Assembly: GCA_963815655.1 (NCBI GenBank)
Contig: CAWFHK010000001.1
Coordinates: forward strand, 3,534,001-3,598,000
Source: JAWOLE01 sp963815655
GTDB lineage: Bacteria; Acidobacteriota; Thermoanaerobaculia; UBA5066; Gp7-AA6
DNA: 64,000 bases
Reading direction: 5' to 3'
This document shows, one piece after another, positions 53,506 to 63,900 of this stretch (position 1 is its first letter; every line of letters starts with the position of its first letter). A program made the translations under genes and the position numbers. The notes beneath the pieces are model-generated. The model did no database searches. It had not been told where the DNA came from and saw only the letters and a list, made by a program, of their open reading frames with translations.

Positions 53506-54524
53506 AGCCTCGCCGCGCCGCGACCCGCGACCATCACCCCGCGAAGCGGCTCGCGCCCACTCTCCCCCCGGGAGATGGCCGGGGTGAGGGCGCCGGTCGA
53601 GGCACTCTCCAAATTCCGCGCGACGCTGAAGACATCGAGCTGCGCTTCTCCAACCGCTCCGTCCGCCTGACGAACCTGAAGAAAATCTTCTGGCCGGAGC
53701 TCGGCCTGACCAAGCGCGACCTCCTGCAGTATTACGCCGACGTCTCGCCGTGGCTCCTCCCGCACCTGAAGGACCGCGCCATGGTCATGAAGCGGTACCC
53801 GCACGGCGCCTCGGGCGACTTCTTTTTCATGAAGCGGGCGCCCTCGCCCCGCCCCGACTGGATCGAGATCTGTTCGATCGAGCACTCCTCCGGCAACGTC
53901 ATCGACTTCCCGATGATCCAGGATCTGCCGGCGCTTCTCTGGGTCGTCAACCTGGGCTGCATCGACCTGAACCAGTGGTACGCGAAATGCGACGACGTGG
54001 ACCGCCCCGACTACGTCCACTTCGACCTCGACCCGGTCCCCGGCGCGGACTTCGAGAGGGTCGTCGCCACGGCCCTTCTCGTGCACGAATCCCTCGACGC
54101 CCTCGGGATGCCCAACCACGCCAAGACGACCGGCTCGAAGGGGATCCACGTCTCCGTCCCGATCGTGCGCGGTCCGACGCAGAAGCAGGTCTGGACCTTC
54201 GCCAAGAAATTCGCGCTTGCGATGGAGCAGCGCGATCCGAAGCTCGTCACCGCCGAGTACAAGATCGCGAAGCGCCCCGAAGGGCGCGTCCTCGTCGACT
54301 ACAACCAGAACGCCTGGGGCCGCACGCTCGCCTCGATCTACTCGGTCCGCCCCAAGCCCCGCGCCAGCGTCTCGACCCCCGTGACCTGGAAGGAGATCGA
54401 GAAAGGCGTCTCGATCGAGGACTTCCGCATGGACAACGTCCCGGCGCGCGCCAGGAAGCTCGGCGATCTGTGGAAGCCCCTCCTCGAAAGGAAGGGCCGC
54501 TTCCGCCTGGAGACGTTTCTGTGA
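53502..54524 (+). CDS. NHEJ primase-polymerase, LigD polymerase domain
   Basis: 340 residues from TTG 53502 (TTGA overlap with the upstream stop). A single AEP-type LigD polymerase domain: RLTNLKKIFWPELGLTKRDL, YYADVSPWLLPHLKDRAMVM, KRYPHGASGDFFFMKRAP, metal aspartates D175 and D177 in HFDLDPVPGAD, TTGSKGIHVSVPI, and DYNQNAWGRTLASIYSVRP. No ligase or phosphoesterase domain is fused, so it is a stand-alone Pol. It fills gaps and adds ribonucleotides at broken ends, normally with Ku; no ku gene is in the window. The first 40 or so residues are unlike the family, and residues 19-30 (APTLPPGDGRGEG) are coded by a dispersed palindromic element, so translation may start later. Confidence 0.88.
   Translation: MKPRRAATRDHHPAKRLAPTLPPGDGRGEGAGRGTLQIPRDAEDIELRFSNRSVRLTNLKKIFWPELGLTKRDLLQYYADVSPWLLPHLKDRAMVMKRYPHGASGDFFFMKRAPSPRPDWIEICSIEHSSGNVIDFPMIQDLPALLWVVNLGCIDLNQWYAKCDDVDRPDYVHFDLDPVPGADFERVVATALLVHESLDALGMPNHAKTTGSKGIHVSVPIVRGPTQKQVWTFAKKFALAMEQRDPKLVTAEYKIAKRPEGRVLVDYNQNAWGRTLASIYSVRPKPRASVSTPVTWKEIEKGVSIEDFRMDNVPARARKLGDLWKPLLERKGRFRLETFL
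53557..53590. repeat. CTCTCCC/GGGAGA palindromic element in the LigD-Pol 5' end
   Basis: CCCACTCTCCCCCCGGGAGA then TGGCCGGGGTGAGGG; same family as the element inside the DNA ligase gene at 16030-16063. Confidence 0.75.
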
Positions 54525-54547
54525 AGGCCGCCTCTCGCTACACCTCT

Positions 54548-54742
54548 GTCATTCTGAGGAGCCCCTCCACCTCTCATGTCATTCCGAGCCCTTCGACTTC
54601 GCTCAGGACAGGCTCCGCGGGGAATCTGCCCTACAAGTTCAACCGAGGCGCTCTTCAAACTCGGGGCAGGCTCCGCGACGGAGGATCTGCTCCGACACGA
54701 GAAGCCGAGAGCAGATCCCTCGCTGCGCTCGGGATGACAGAG
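54548..54742. repeat. Dispersed GTCATTCCGAGCG-type element
   Basis: CTGTCATTCTGAGGAGCC, TGTCATTCCGAGCCCTTCG, GGACAGGCTCCGCGG, GGGCAGGCTCCGCGACGG, and inverted CAGATCCCTCGCTGCGCTCGGGATGACAG ending at 54742. Fills the 290-bp gap before the M13 gene, which otherwise holds only that gene's promoter. Confidence 0.85.
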
Positions 54743-54814
54743 GAAGACGTGAGACGGCCCGGCAGAGAAACTCCTGTACTCTCTCGACGTATCCCTCTGC
54801 GAAAAGGAGACGTC

Positions 54815-56917
54815 ATGCGACTGTCCAGATCCATTGCTTCCCTTGGCCTCGGCCTGACGGCGGCCCTCTCCTTCGCCTGTTCGACCGGTGCCCGGCCGGC
54901 GGCGTCCGCCGCGCCGGCGAAGGAGCCGGCGCCGAAAGTCGCGGCCGCGCCGGCGCCTCCGGCCGCCCGAGGCCTCGACCCGGCGGACATGGACCCGAGC
55001 GCGCCGGCCTGCGCGAATTTCTACCAGTATGCCGACGGCGGGTGGCTGAAGAAGAACCCGGTCCCGGCCGACTATCCGAGCTGGGGCTCCTTCAACGAGC
55101 TGGACGAGAGAAACCGCGAGATCCTTCACCAGACCCTGGAGAGGCTCGCGGCCGGGCCTCCCGCTCCGGCCGGGTCCGAGGAAAGGAAGCTCGCCGATTT
55201 CTACGCGAGCTGCATGGACGAGAGCGCGATCGAAGCGGCCGGGATCGCTCCGCTCCAGGGAGAGCTCGACCGGATCGCCGCCATTCACGACCCGGCGTCG
55301 CTGGAGGCGGAGATCGCGCGCCTCCAGGAGATGGGAGTCGCCGCGCTCTTCCAGTTCGGCTCGGAGGAGGACCGCAAGAACTCGAGCCAGGTCATCGCGG
55401 CGGCCCTCCAGGGGGGCCTGGGCCTTCCCGACCGCGACTACTACACGAAGACGGACGAGGAATCGAAGACGCTCCGGACGAAGTATGCGGCGCACGTCGC
55501 GAAGATGCTGGAGCTCGCCGGGGACGCGCCCGCCACGGCCGCGGAGGAGGCGAAGACGATCCTCGACTTCGAGAGGAAACTCGCCGTCCCCGCGATGACC
55601 CGCGTCGAGCGGCGCAATCCCGACAACACCTATCACCCCTATCGCGGCGAGGAGCTGGCCAGGCTCACGCCGCGGTTCTCCTGGGCAGCCTACCTGCGCG
55701 GGGAGGGGGTCCCCGAGGGAATCACCGTCAACGTCTGGCAGCCGAAATTCTTCGAGGCGGTCAACGGGCTTCTCGCCTCGGAGCCTCTTCCGGTCTGGAA
55801 GACCTACCTGCGCTGGCAGCTCGTCAATGCTGCCGCGCCGTCCCTCTCGAAGAAGTTCGTGGACGAGGACTTCGACTTCAACCAGAAGACCCTCGAGGGG
55901 ACGGAGCAGAACCTTCCGCGCTGGAAGCGCTGCGTCGCCGCGACGGACCAGGCCCTCGGGATGGCGCTCGGCAAGATCTACGTCCGCGACCATTTCCCGC
56001 CGGCGGCGAGGGAGCGCGCCGACCGGATGGTCAAGAATCTCGTCGCCGCGCTGCGCGACGATCTCGCGAGCCTTCCGTGGATGGGGGCGGAGACGAGGAA
56101 GGCGGCGCTCGCCAAGCTCGACGCGTTCGCTCAGAAGATCGGCTACCCGGACAAGTGGCGCGACTATTCGACGCTCGCCGTTTCCCGCGGGCCGTACGCG
56201 GCCGACGTTCTCGCCGCGTCGGTCTTCGAGTTCCGGCGCGACGCCGCCAAGATCGGCAAGGCCGTGGACCGCACGGACTGGGAGATGAGTCCGCCCACGG
56301 TCAACGCGTACTACCAGTCCGCCCGCAACGAGATCGTTTTTCCCGCGGGAATCCTCCAGCCGCCGTTCTTCAACGCCTCTGCCGACGACGCGGTCAACTA
56401 CGGTGGCATCGGCGCCGTCATCGGCCACGAGATGACGCACGGCTTCGACGACTCCGGCCGCAAGTTCGACGCGCAGGGAAACCAGCGCGACTGGTGGACG
56501 CCCGAGGATCTGAAGAACTACGAGGCGCGGGCGATTTGCGTCCAGAAGCAGTTCGACGCCTACGTCGTCGAGGGAGACCTCCACGAGAACGGCAAGCTCG
56601 TTCTCGGCGAATCCATCGCGGACCTGGGCGGAGTCGCGATCGCCCACCGCGCCTTCTTGAAGAGCCTCGAGGGAAAGCCCTCCCCGCCGCCGATCGACGG
56701 CCTGACCGCCGACCAGCGCTTCTTCCTCTCCTGGGCGCGGATCTGGGCCACCAACGACCGCCCGGAGTTCGCGAAGCTCATCGTCAACACCAACCCGCAC
56801 CCGCTCGGCCGCTTCCGGGCGATCGCTCCCGCCTCGAACCTCCCCGACTTCGCCCGCGCCTTCGGCTGCAAGAGCGGCGACCCGATGGTCCGCGCCGAGC
56901 GCTGCGAGATCTGGTGA
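54815..56917 (+). CDS. M13 family zinc metallopeptidase (neprilysin/PepO-like) lipoprotein
   Basis: 700 residues. Signal peptide with lipobox-like SFAC (cysteine at residue 22), an Ala/Pro linker, then the M13 catalytic region: zinc motif H538-E539-x-x-H542 (GHEMTHGFDDSGR), third ligand Glu in ESIADLGGVAIA, substrate motif VNAYYQSARNEIVFPAGILQ, and terminal CEIW, the conserved M13 ending. Degrades oligopeptides at the cell surface or in the periplasm. AAAAGGAGA precedes the ATG. Confidence 0.94.
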   Translation: MRLSRSIASLGLGLTAALSFACSTGARPAASAAPAKEPAPKVAAAPAPPAARGLDPADMDPSAPACANFYQYADGGWLKKNPVPADYPSWGSFNELDERNREILHQTLERLAAGPPAPAGSEERKLADFYASCMDESAIEAAGIAPLQGELDRIAAIHDPASLEAEIARLQEMGVAALFQFGSEEDRKNSSQVIAAALQGGLGLPDRDYYTKTDEESKTLRTKYAAHVAKMLELAGDAPATAAEEAKTILDFERKLAVPAMTRVERRNPDNTYHPYRGEELARLTPRFSWAAYLRGEGVPEGITVNVWQPKFFEAVNGLLASEPLPVWKTYLRWQLVNAAAPSLSKKFVDEDFDFNQKTLEGTEQNLPRWKRCVAATDQALGMALGKIYVRDHFPPAARERADRMVKNLVAALRDDLASLPWMGAETRKAALAKLDAFAQKIGYPDKWRDYSTLAVSRGPYAADVLAASVFEFRRDAAKIGKAVDRTDWEMSPPTVNAYYQSARNEIVFPAGILQPPFFNASADDAVNYGGIGAVIGHEMTHGFDDSGRKFDAQGNQRDWWTPEDLKNYEARAICVQKQFDAYVVEGDLHENGKLVLGESIADLGGVAIAHRAFLKSLEGKPSPPPIDGLTADQRFFLSWARIWATNDRPEFAKLIVNTNPHPLGRFRAIAPASNLPDFARAFGCKSGDPMVRAERCEIW

Positions 56918-57028
56918 ACCGTCGCTCCGCGCTTGCGCGGGATCTGCGCCCTTCGGGGCGCACCGGCGGGCGACTCGGCCGAATGCGGCCTCGCTCGCCC
57001 GCCTGATCCCGGGCAAACGCTCCGCTCC

Positions 57029-57079
57029 CGCGGCGCGAGGCTCCTCCCTCCGATTACTCGGGAGACTCCTCGCGCCGCG
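57029..57079. repeat. 12-bp inverted repeat in the convergent spacer
   Basis: CGCGGCGCGAGG (57029-57040) and CCTCGCGCCGCG (57068-57079), a perfect 12-bp inverted repeat with a 27-nt loop. It lies between the M13 and TPR genes, both of which read toward it. No T run. Confidence 0.6.
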
Positions 57080-57145
57080 AGCACCGGCTGCATTTTGGCC
57101 TCTATTGGACGTGTCGCGCCGATACGTCGATGCTCCGCCTACCCC

Positions 57146-57925
57146 TCATCCTGAGGGCAGCGAAGGATCTGCTCCCTTCGCTTCGCCGCGTTCGCGGGCG
57201 ACGGCGGCGGACTCTCTCTTCCCGAGCGCGTCGAACTCGTCAGCCGCGCTGCCGAAGCAGAGCCGCGCCTCCTCCGGACGCTCGAGGGCTTCGAGTGTCA
57301 GGGCCAGGTGGAAGAGGGAGAGGGCGTGCCCCTCGGCGAGGCCGTGGCGATCCCGGATCTGCGCGGCCTCTCGCAGCGCGGCGGCGCTTCGTCCGAGATG
57401 ATCGGCAGCGGACTCCGGGTCGAGCTCGGCAAGGCGCCGGAGGGCGATTCCCATGTTGTGGAGGGTGACGCCGCGGGCGATCTCCCGCTCCTGCGTCCGC
57501 CACGCGAGCGCGCGCTCGAAGAGGGCGGCGGATTCGGACAGGTCCGGGGCCGTCTCGCCGAGGTTCGAGAGCGCGGTCGCGTAGTTGTGGAGGATGCGGG
57601 CGTGCCAGCCGCTGTCGTCATGCTCGTTGAAATGCTCGAGGGCGGCGGCGAAGGCCTCGCGGGAGCGGGCGAGGTCGGCGGCGGGGCCGGGACTCCCGAA
57701 GAAGACCGCGACGTTGTGGAAGAAGCGGGCCCGGTCTTCCTCGGAGACGAACGTCAGCTCCCGGAGGAAGGACCAGAGGCCCTCCGCGAGCGCTCGCGCG
57801 GTTTCGGGCTCCTCCCGCTCGCGCAGCTCCTCTTGGAGCCGGAACCACTCGCGGTAGGCGGCGGCGGGCGCCGCCCGGAACGCCGCCCGGAAACGTCCAA
57901 GGAGTTCCTCGGTCTCTTCCGCCAC
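57146..57925 (-). CDS. TPR-like helical repeat protein
   Basis: 259 residues with no signal peptide, made of helix pairs with TPR spacing: ARFFHNVAVFFGSPGPAAD, HARILHNYATALSNLGETA, GVTLHNMGIALRRLAELDPE, ALSLFHLALTLEALERPEEA. Probably a cytoplasmic protein-binding scaffold. The start is GTG at 57925, with TATCGT 6 nt upstream and no Shine-Dalgarno. The last residues (GADPSLPSG) and the stop come from a partial GTCATTCCGAGCG-type repeat. Confidence 0.75.
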   Translation of the reverse strand: MAEETEELLGRFRAAFRAAPAAAYREWFRLQEELREREEPETARALAEGLWSFLRELTFVSEEDRARFFHNVAVFFGSPGPAADLARSREAFAAALEHFNEHDDSGWHARILHNYATALSNLGETAPDLSESAALFERALAWRTQEREIARGVTLHNMGIALRRLAELDPESAADHLGRSAAALREAAQIRDRHGLAEGHALSLFHLALTLEALERPEEARLCFGSAADEFDALGKRESAAVARERGEAKGADPSLPSG

Positions 57926-57992
57926 CCCGCAACGATACGTCGGGGACTATTCAATCTGCCGGGCGCGTCGTTCGCCGGACTTCTTCGCGAAG

Positions 57993-60900
57993 CTACGGAA
58001 GCGTGATGTTCCAGGTCCCGAACCTGACGAGCGGGCCGCACTTCGCCACGAGCGCGACGTCCTGCGAGACCTTCGCGGCGCCGGCCGTCGTGCTCAACGC
58101 GAAGGCCGGATGCAGGTAGTAGCTGCTGTTCGTTCCGCCGATCGTCGCGCCGAACCGGCTCCCGGCGTTCCGACTCGCTCCCACGTCAATCGGCTGACCG
58201 TTGTACCAGAGCCGCGCGCGGCCGGAATTGTGACGGCTCCCGACGCACGCGTTGCGCGCCAGCACCTGAATCGAAAACAGGTCCCCGGAGGAAACCGCAA
58301 CCGGACCGCCCGTCAGCGCCAGCGGGATCGTGTCCAGAATCGCGTTGTTGAACCCGCTCGAGCCCCCCCACACGCTGTCCAGATGACCCGTGCCCACCCG
58401 GACCCCGTTGACGAACACGTTCGCCACCAGGTCGAACCGGATCCCCACGTCGTCGCTGTTTGCGAGGCCCACCCACATCTTCGCTGGAGACAGGTCGCCC
58501 AGAACCGTCCCGCCTCCGCCCGGAGTCGGCGTCACCGTCGGCGTGTTGGTCGGCGGATTCGTCGGCGTATTCGTCGGTGGAACCGTCGGCGTGTTCGTCG
58601 GGGTTCTCGTCGGTGTACTTGTCGGCGGGACGGGCGTGTTGGTCGGCGTCACCGTCGGTGTGTTGGTCGGCGTGTTGGTTGGCGGAACCGTCGGCGTGTT
58701 CGTCGGGGTTCTCGTCGGTGTACTTGTCGGCGGGACGGGCGTGTTGGTCGGCGTCACCGTCGGTGTGTTGGTCGGCGTGTTGGTTGGTGGAACCGTCGGC
58801 GTGTTTGTCGGGGTTCTCGTCGGTGTACTTGTCGGCGGGACGGGCGTGTTGGTCGGCGTCACCGTCGGTGTGTTGGTCGGCGTGTTGGTTGGTGGAACCG
58901 TCGGCGTGTTTGTCGGGGTTCTCGTCGGTGTACTTGTCGGCGGGGCGGGCGTGTTGGTCGGCGTCACCGTCGGCGTGTTGGTTGGCGGAACCGTCGGCGT
59001 GTTTGTCGGGGTTCTCGTCGGTGTACTTGTCGGCGGGGCGGGCGTGTTGGTCGGCGTCACCGTCGGTGTGTTGGTCGGCGTGTTGGTTGGCGGAACCGTC
59101 GGCGTGTTCGTCGGGGTTCTCGTCGGCGTATTTGTCGGCGGGACGGGCGTATTGGTCGGAGTGTTGGTCGGAGTATTGGTCGATGTGTTGGTCGGAGTAT
59201 TCGTCGGCGGGGCGGGCGTGTTGGTCGGCGTCACCGATGCCGTCGGCGTCACCGTCGGCGTCACCGTCGTGATCGGAATGTCCTTCGACCCGGTGGCGAC
59301 GCAGGCGGCGGTGTCGGTCACGGTGACGTCGAGATGGACCGAGCCCGAGGCCCCCGCGGTGAAGGTGATCTGCGCCGTTGCGGCTCCGGAGGTGATGGAT
59401 CCGCCGGTGATCGACCAGGCGTACGTCGCTCCCGCGACCGGGGGGACCGAGGCCGTCAGGCCGGTCGCGCCGGGGTCGACCGAGGCGGGCGCGGCGATCG
59501 TCGTTGTGCCGCCGGGGCCGAAGGTCAGGACCGCCGCGGCGGAGGTCGCCGACTGGCCGTAGTCGTCGGAGACGACCACGTCGTACTGTCCGGCATCGAG
59601 CGAGGTCGTCGGGTTGATCGTCAGGGTCGGAGTCTGCGAGCCGGAGACCGGCCCGCCGTCGGTCAGCTCGAAGCCGTCCTTTTGCCAGCTGTAATGGAGC
59701 GGCGCCGTCCCGGACCCCGTGACCGAGAAAACAGCGGGGCCGTTTGGGCAGATGGTTTCGTTCGCGGGGTCCGTGACGGACGGGGGCGCGGGCACCGCCG
59801 TCGTACTGTCGCTCCGCGTGTTGTTGGCGGGCAACGGATCGAAGACACCGGAGCCAACCGAGGCGACGTTGACGAGAGCTCCGGGCGCGAGCGGCGTCAC
59901 GGCGATCGTGATCGTGGCCGTCCCGTTCTCGGCCAGAGTCCCCAGATTGCACGTAACGTTCGAGCCCGCGTGGCTGCAGCTCCCCTGCGAGGGGTTGGCG
60001 GAGCCGAAGGCGACTCCGGACGGGAGGGTATCGGTGAGCGCCGCGGCCGTGGCCGGGTCCTTCCCGTTGTTTGTCACTGTGACCGTATAGATCAAAGGCG
60101 CGCCGGCGGCCGGCGGGTTCGGCGCGGCTTCCTGGGTGACCGCGAGATCGGCGGAGGTCGCCACGGGCGCGGCGGCCACGCTGATGTTCACGGTGGCGAA
60201 GGCCGAGCCCGTCGCCGAGTCCGTCGCCGTCACGGTGATCGTGTGGTTGCCGGGAGACAGCTGGCTCGCCTGCTTCAGGAGTGTCGCCCCCGTCCCAAGA
60301 GCGCCGTCGATCGAGGAGGACCATTGCAGGCTCGCCCCGGAGAGCGCGCCGTCCTCGATGTCACGGGCCGAGGCCTCGAAGACGATCTGCTGGCTGCCCG
60401 CGAAGGCCTGGCCGGCAGTCGGCGAGAGGATGGAAACGAATGGCGCGTGGTTCGGCACCGTGAATACGGCGTTGGACTGGTCGCTCGTGCTCCAGAACCC
60501 GTCCTTCGCTGTCACCTTGATAAGCCCGTTCGTCGTTGCCGTCAGGAAGGCGCTCGGAATCGAATAGGTCTGGGAAGGATGATCGCTCACCAGCGTCTTC
60601 CACGTCGTGCCGCCGTCCGCGCTGTACTGCACGTCATAGGTGAGCGGGTCGCCGTCGGCGTCGCCGCCGATCCACTGCAGCGGTACGGGGTCCTGCGTGA
60701 CGGTCTCTCCGCCATTGGGAAAGACGACGGACACCGTCGGAGCGTGCGCGCTGGCCGTTCGCGAGGCCACGACGGCGCCGTCCTTGAGAACGACCGCCTG
60801 CCGGATCGTGGGGTCCGGCGTCACGGCGACCCAGAACATCCCGAGATTCGGGTTGTCGTTGCGTCCTTCGAAGACCACCGGCTCGAACGTGCGCTCCTCG

Positions 60901-63900
60901 ACGACGCCGCCGACGCCGTCGAGGAGGCGCAGGGTGTAGGAGCCGGCCGGGTCCGACGGGGGGGTGGTGGAGCTCGCCAGAGTGGACACGGGAAGGAGCT
61001 GGACCGCGTTCAAGGCGAAGTTCACCCGCCCCTGCACGACGAGGTAGTTCTGGAGAGTCTTCGGCGCCTGCGTCTCGATCCGCCGGGATCCGAACGTCGA
61101 TGTGATGCTGTTCTTGAGGCCGTTGTAGGTGTAGTCGGAGTTCCACAAGTCGATCGCGCCGACCGCGCAGTAGCTCATGAGGTCGAAATACCGGTTCGGG
61201 TCGATCACCACAGGAGGATTCTGGGAGGTATCCAGGCCGTAAACGAGGCGGCTGTCGCCGAGGTTCATCGGCCCGAGAGTCGGCATGATGCCGTCCCCCG
61301 ATGTCGAATAGCCCGACGGGAATGGAACGAGGAAGAAGTTCGGGAAGTAGCCGGAATCCGGAGGGATCCTGGAGCAGTCGTTGCATTTTCCCACGATGCC
61401 GGGAATCGGGCCGCACATTCTCAGGGTGCCGTTGGACGGCACCGTGTGCGATCGGCCGAGCGCGTGTCCGATCTCGTGCGGGGGAGTCGCCCGGCCGTAG
61501 CCGAAGAAATTCGTCGGAATGAAGCCGGAGGCCATGCGGCTCGGAATGGCTGCGGCGACGCCGCTGCCGCCCGGGCCGGGGATCACGCCGAAGTAGATCG
61601 TGTTGCCGTAGAGGTCGGCGAACCAGTTGGTCCGCAGAGCGGCCGTGATCTTGTCCTCGAAGTGGGAGGCCGGAACGCGCCTGCCGGTCCAGTCGAGCGT
61701 CCCGGGCGTCCAGTTCAGGTCGGACACCGGATAGACCGCCTTGATGATCCTTGCCACCTGATCCAGCTCCGGGACGCCAAAGTTGAATGTCGTGCCTCCG
61801 ACGGTGTACTTGACGGCGATGAGCTGGATCGAGGGCTTGGGAACCGTCGTGAACGTCACAACCGTGCGGCAATCGCCGCAGGTGCCGGTCGAGCCGGCGT
61901 CGTTGGCTTCCTTGCAGGCGATCGGGCCGTCCGTCCTTTCCAGGCGCAGCTCGACCGTGCCGTTCAACCAGGAATCCGGCAGCCGAAAGTTGGCGCTGCT
62001 GTTCAAGATCTGGCGCCGGGCAGCCGCATTCGGCTCGGCCGGATAGACGCCGTAATTGAACGGGGTTAGCGGGGAGCCGGCGATCTCGAACCCGCTCTGG
62101 AAGCCGCGCAGCTGAACGGTAATCGGGATGGCGGGGCCGGCCGGGTTGGACGTCTGGATGTGAGCGCGGACGTACGTGGGCTTGTCCTTGATGAGCGGGA
62201 CGCTGTTAGTCCAGTCCTGGATGGTCTGGTTGACTTCGAGGGCGACGAGTTCGACACCGCTGCCGGAAGTGGCGGAGAACTCGGAGGTGGAGCCGGCGAG
62301 ATTCGTCGTAGTGGCGCTGATCCACGGGGGCGCCGCGAGAGTGCCGGAGGGGGGAGAGCCGACGACGAAGGGAGGCAGGCCGGTGATCGTCACGCAGAAG
62401 TAGCCGTTTGTGTCCGGCGTGGCCGAGCCGAGGAAGACTTCGCCCTGGCCGTGGTCGGACGGATCGTGGATCGAGTTGGCGAAGAGATCGACCGAGACGG
62501 TGTTGGGATTGATCGTGTCGACGTGTCCGTTGAACGTCGTCTGGTTGTGAGTCGGGTCCCAGGTGGCGGTGATGCCGTCGGGGAAGTTCATCAGGTCGTT
62601 GGGCCCGGAGTCGCCGTCTCCCGCGTCGTTGGGCGTGACGCCTTCGCCGCCGAGGTCGATGCCGAGCACGCTGTTGTGGTGGATGGTGTTGCCGCGGATG
62701 GAATCGCGCACGGCGGAGCCGAGGACGGTGACGCCGTTGCCCGGGTTGTAGGCGATCTGATTGGCCTGGATCGTGACGTCGGAGGCGCTGGAGTTGACGC
62801 CGTCGAAGCCGTTGCCGAGCGCCGCGCCGGTGCTCTTGACGCCGATGCGGTTGCCGAGGACCTGGCAGAAGGAAGCGCCGGAGGGGATCGTGACGCCGTT
62901 GCCGAGGTTGCCGGAGATGATGTTGGGGTCGTTGATGCTGCCGAGGGTGTCGGAAGCGCCCAGGAAGACCCCGTCGCCGATGTTGGCGACAGCGGCGGTG
63001 CCGGCGACGTTGGTGCCGATCAGGTTGCCCTTGATCGTGTTGCCGGGGCTGCCTGTGGAGAGCGAGTAGACGCCGAAGCCGCCGAACAGCGGGTCGCCGT
63101 TTCCGGAGACGACGTTGCCGGTGGCGGAGGAGGAGCCGAGGACCTTGGATCCCGGCCCCAGGACGACGCCCCCCTGGACGTTGGCGAGCGCCGCCGTACC
63201 GGCGGCGTTGGTCCCGATGAAGTTGTCGGAGATGGTGATCGGGCCGGTGCCGGTCGCGAAGACGCCGATCGGGTCGTTGCCCGAGATGAGGTTGCAGGAG
63301 CCGGTGCACGGTCCGCCCGCGGTCGTGCCGCTCGTGCCGCCGATGACGATCTGGGCGCTGGCGCTTCCGGAGACCGCGAGGATGCCCGCGACCGTGTTGG
63401 GATCGCCGGGAGGAAGGCCGGCCGAGGTGTTGGAGATCTTCGCGGTGCCGGTCACGTTGGTCCCGATGAAGTTGCCGGTGATGGTGGTCAACGTCGCCAT
63501 GGAGTCTTCGTCCTTGATTCCCCACGCGCCGTTTCCGGAGATCAGGTTGTTCGCAATCGTCGTGTTGGGCGCCCCCGGGCTGATGATCCAGATGCCGTGC
63601 TGCAGATTGCCGACGGCCGCCGTGCCGGCCGGATTGGTGCCGATCTTGTTGGCCTTGATGATCGTGTTGGTGGTGTAGGCACAGCTGCCCGAGCAGAAGT
63701 TGTTCAGGTCGATGGCGCCGCCGTGCCCCTCGAAGGAGTTCGCCCCCGGATCGCCGTTGCCGGAGATGACGTTTCCGGCGCCCGCGGCGGCGCCGCCGAT
63801 CAGCGTGCTGTCGGCGAAGAGGTTGAAGGCGACTTCCGCGTTGAACAGCGCGCTCCCCCCGGTGACGGTCGTCCCGATGTAGTTGCCCTGGAAGACGTTG

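Noticed and set aside
58585..59202. CRISPR array candidate from regular repeats
   Set aside because: The repeats are contiguous 105-bp coding units with no unique spacers, in frame in a Thr-Pro region; no cas genes nearby.
59719..60090. 123-codon plus-strand frame that looks protein-like
   Set aside because: Antisense to the DUF11 domain; its plausibility comes from codon bias.
58110..62069. Very long plus-strand open frame (1319 codons) across the giant gene
   Set aside because: It is the antisense shadow of the beta-helix/DUF11 gene: Arg-rich with no domain, produced by high GC bias. The minus-strand frame has recognisable domains.
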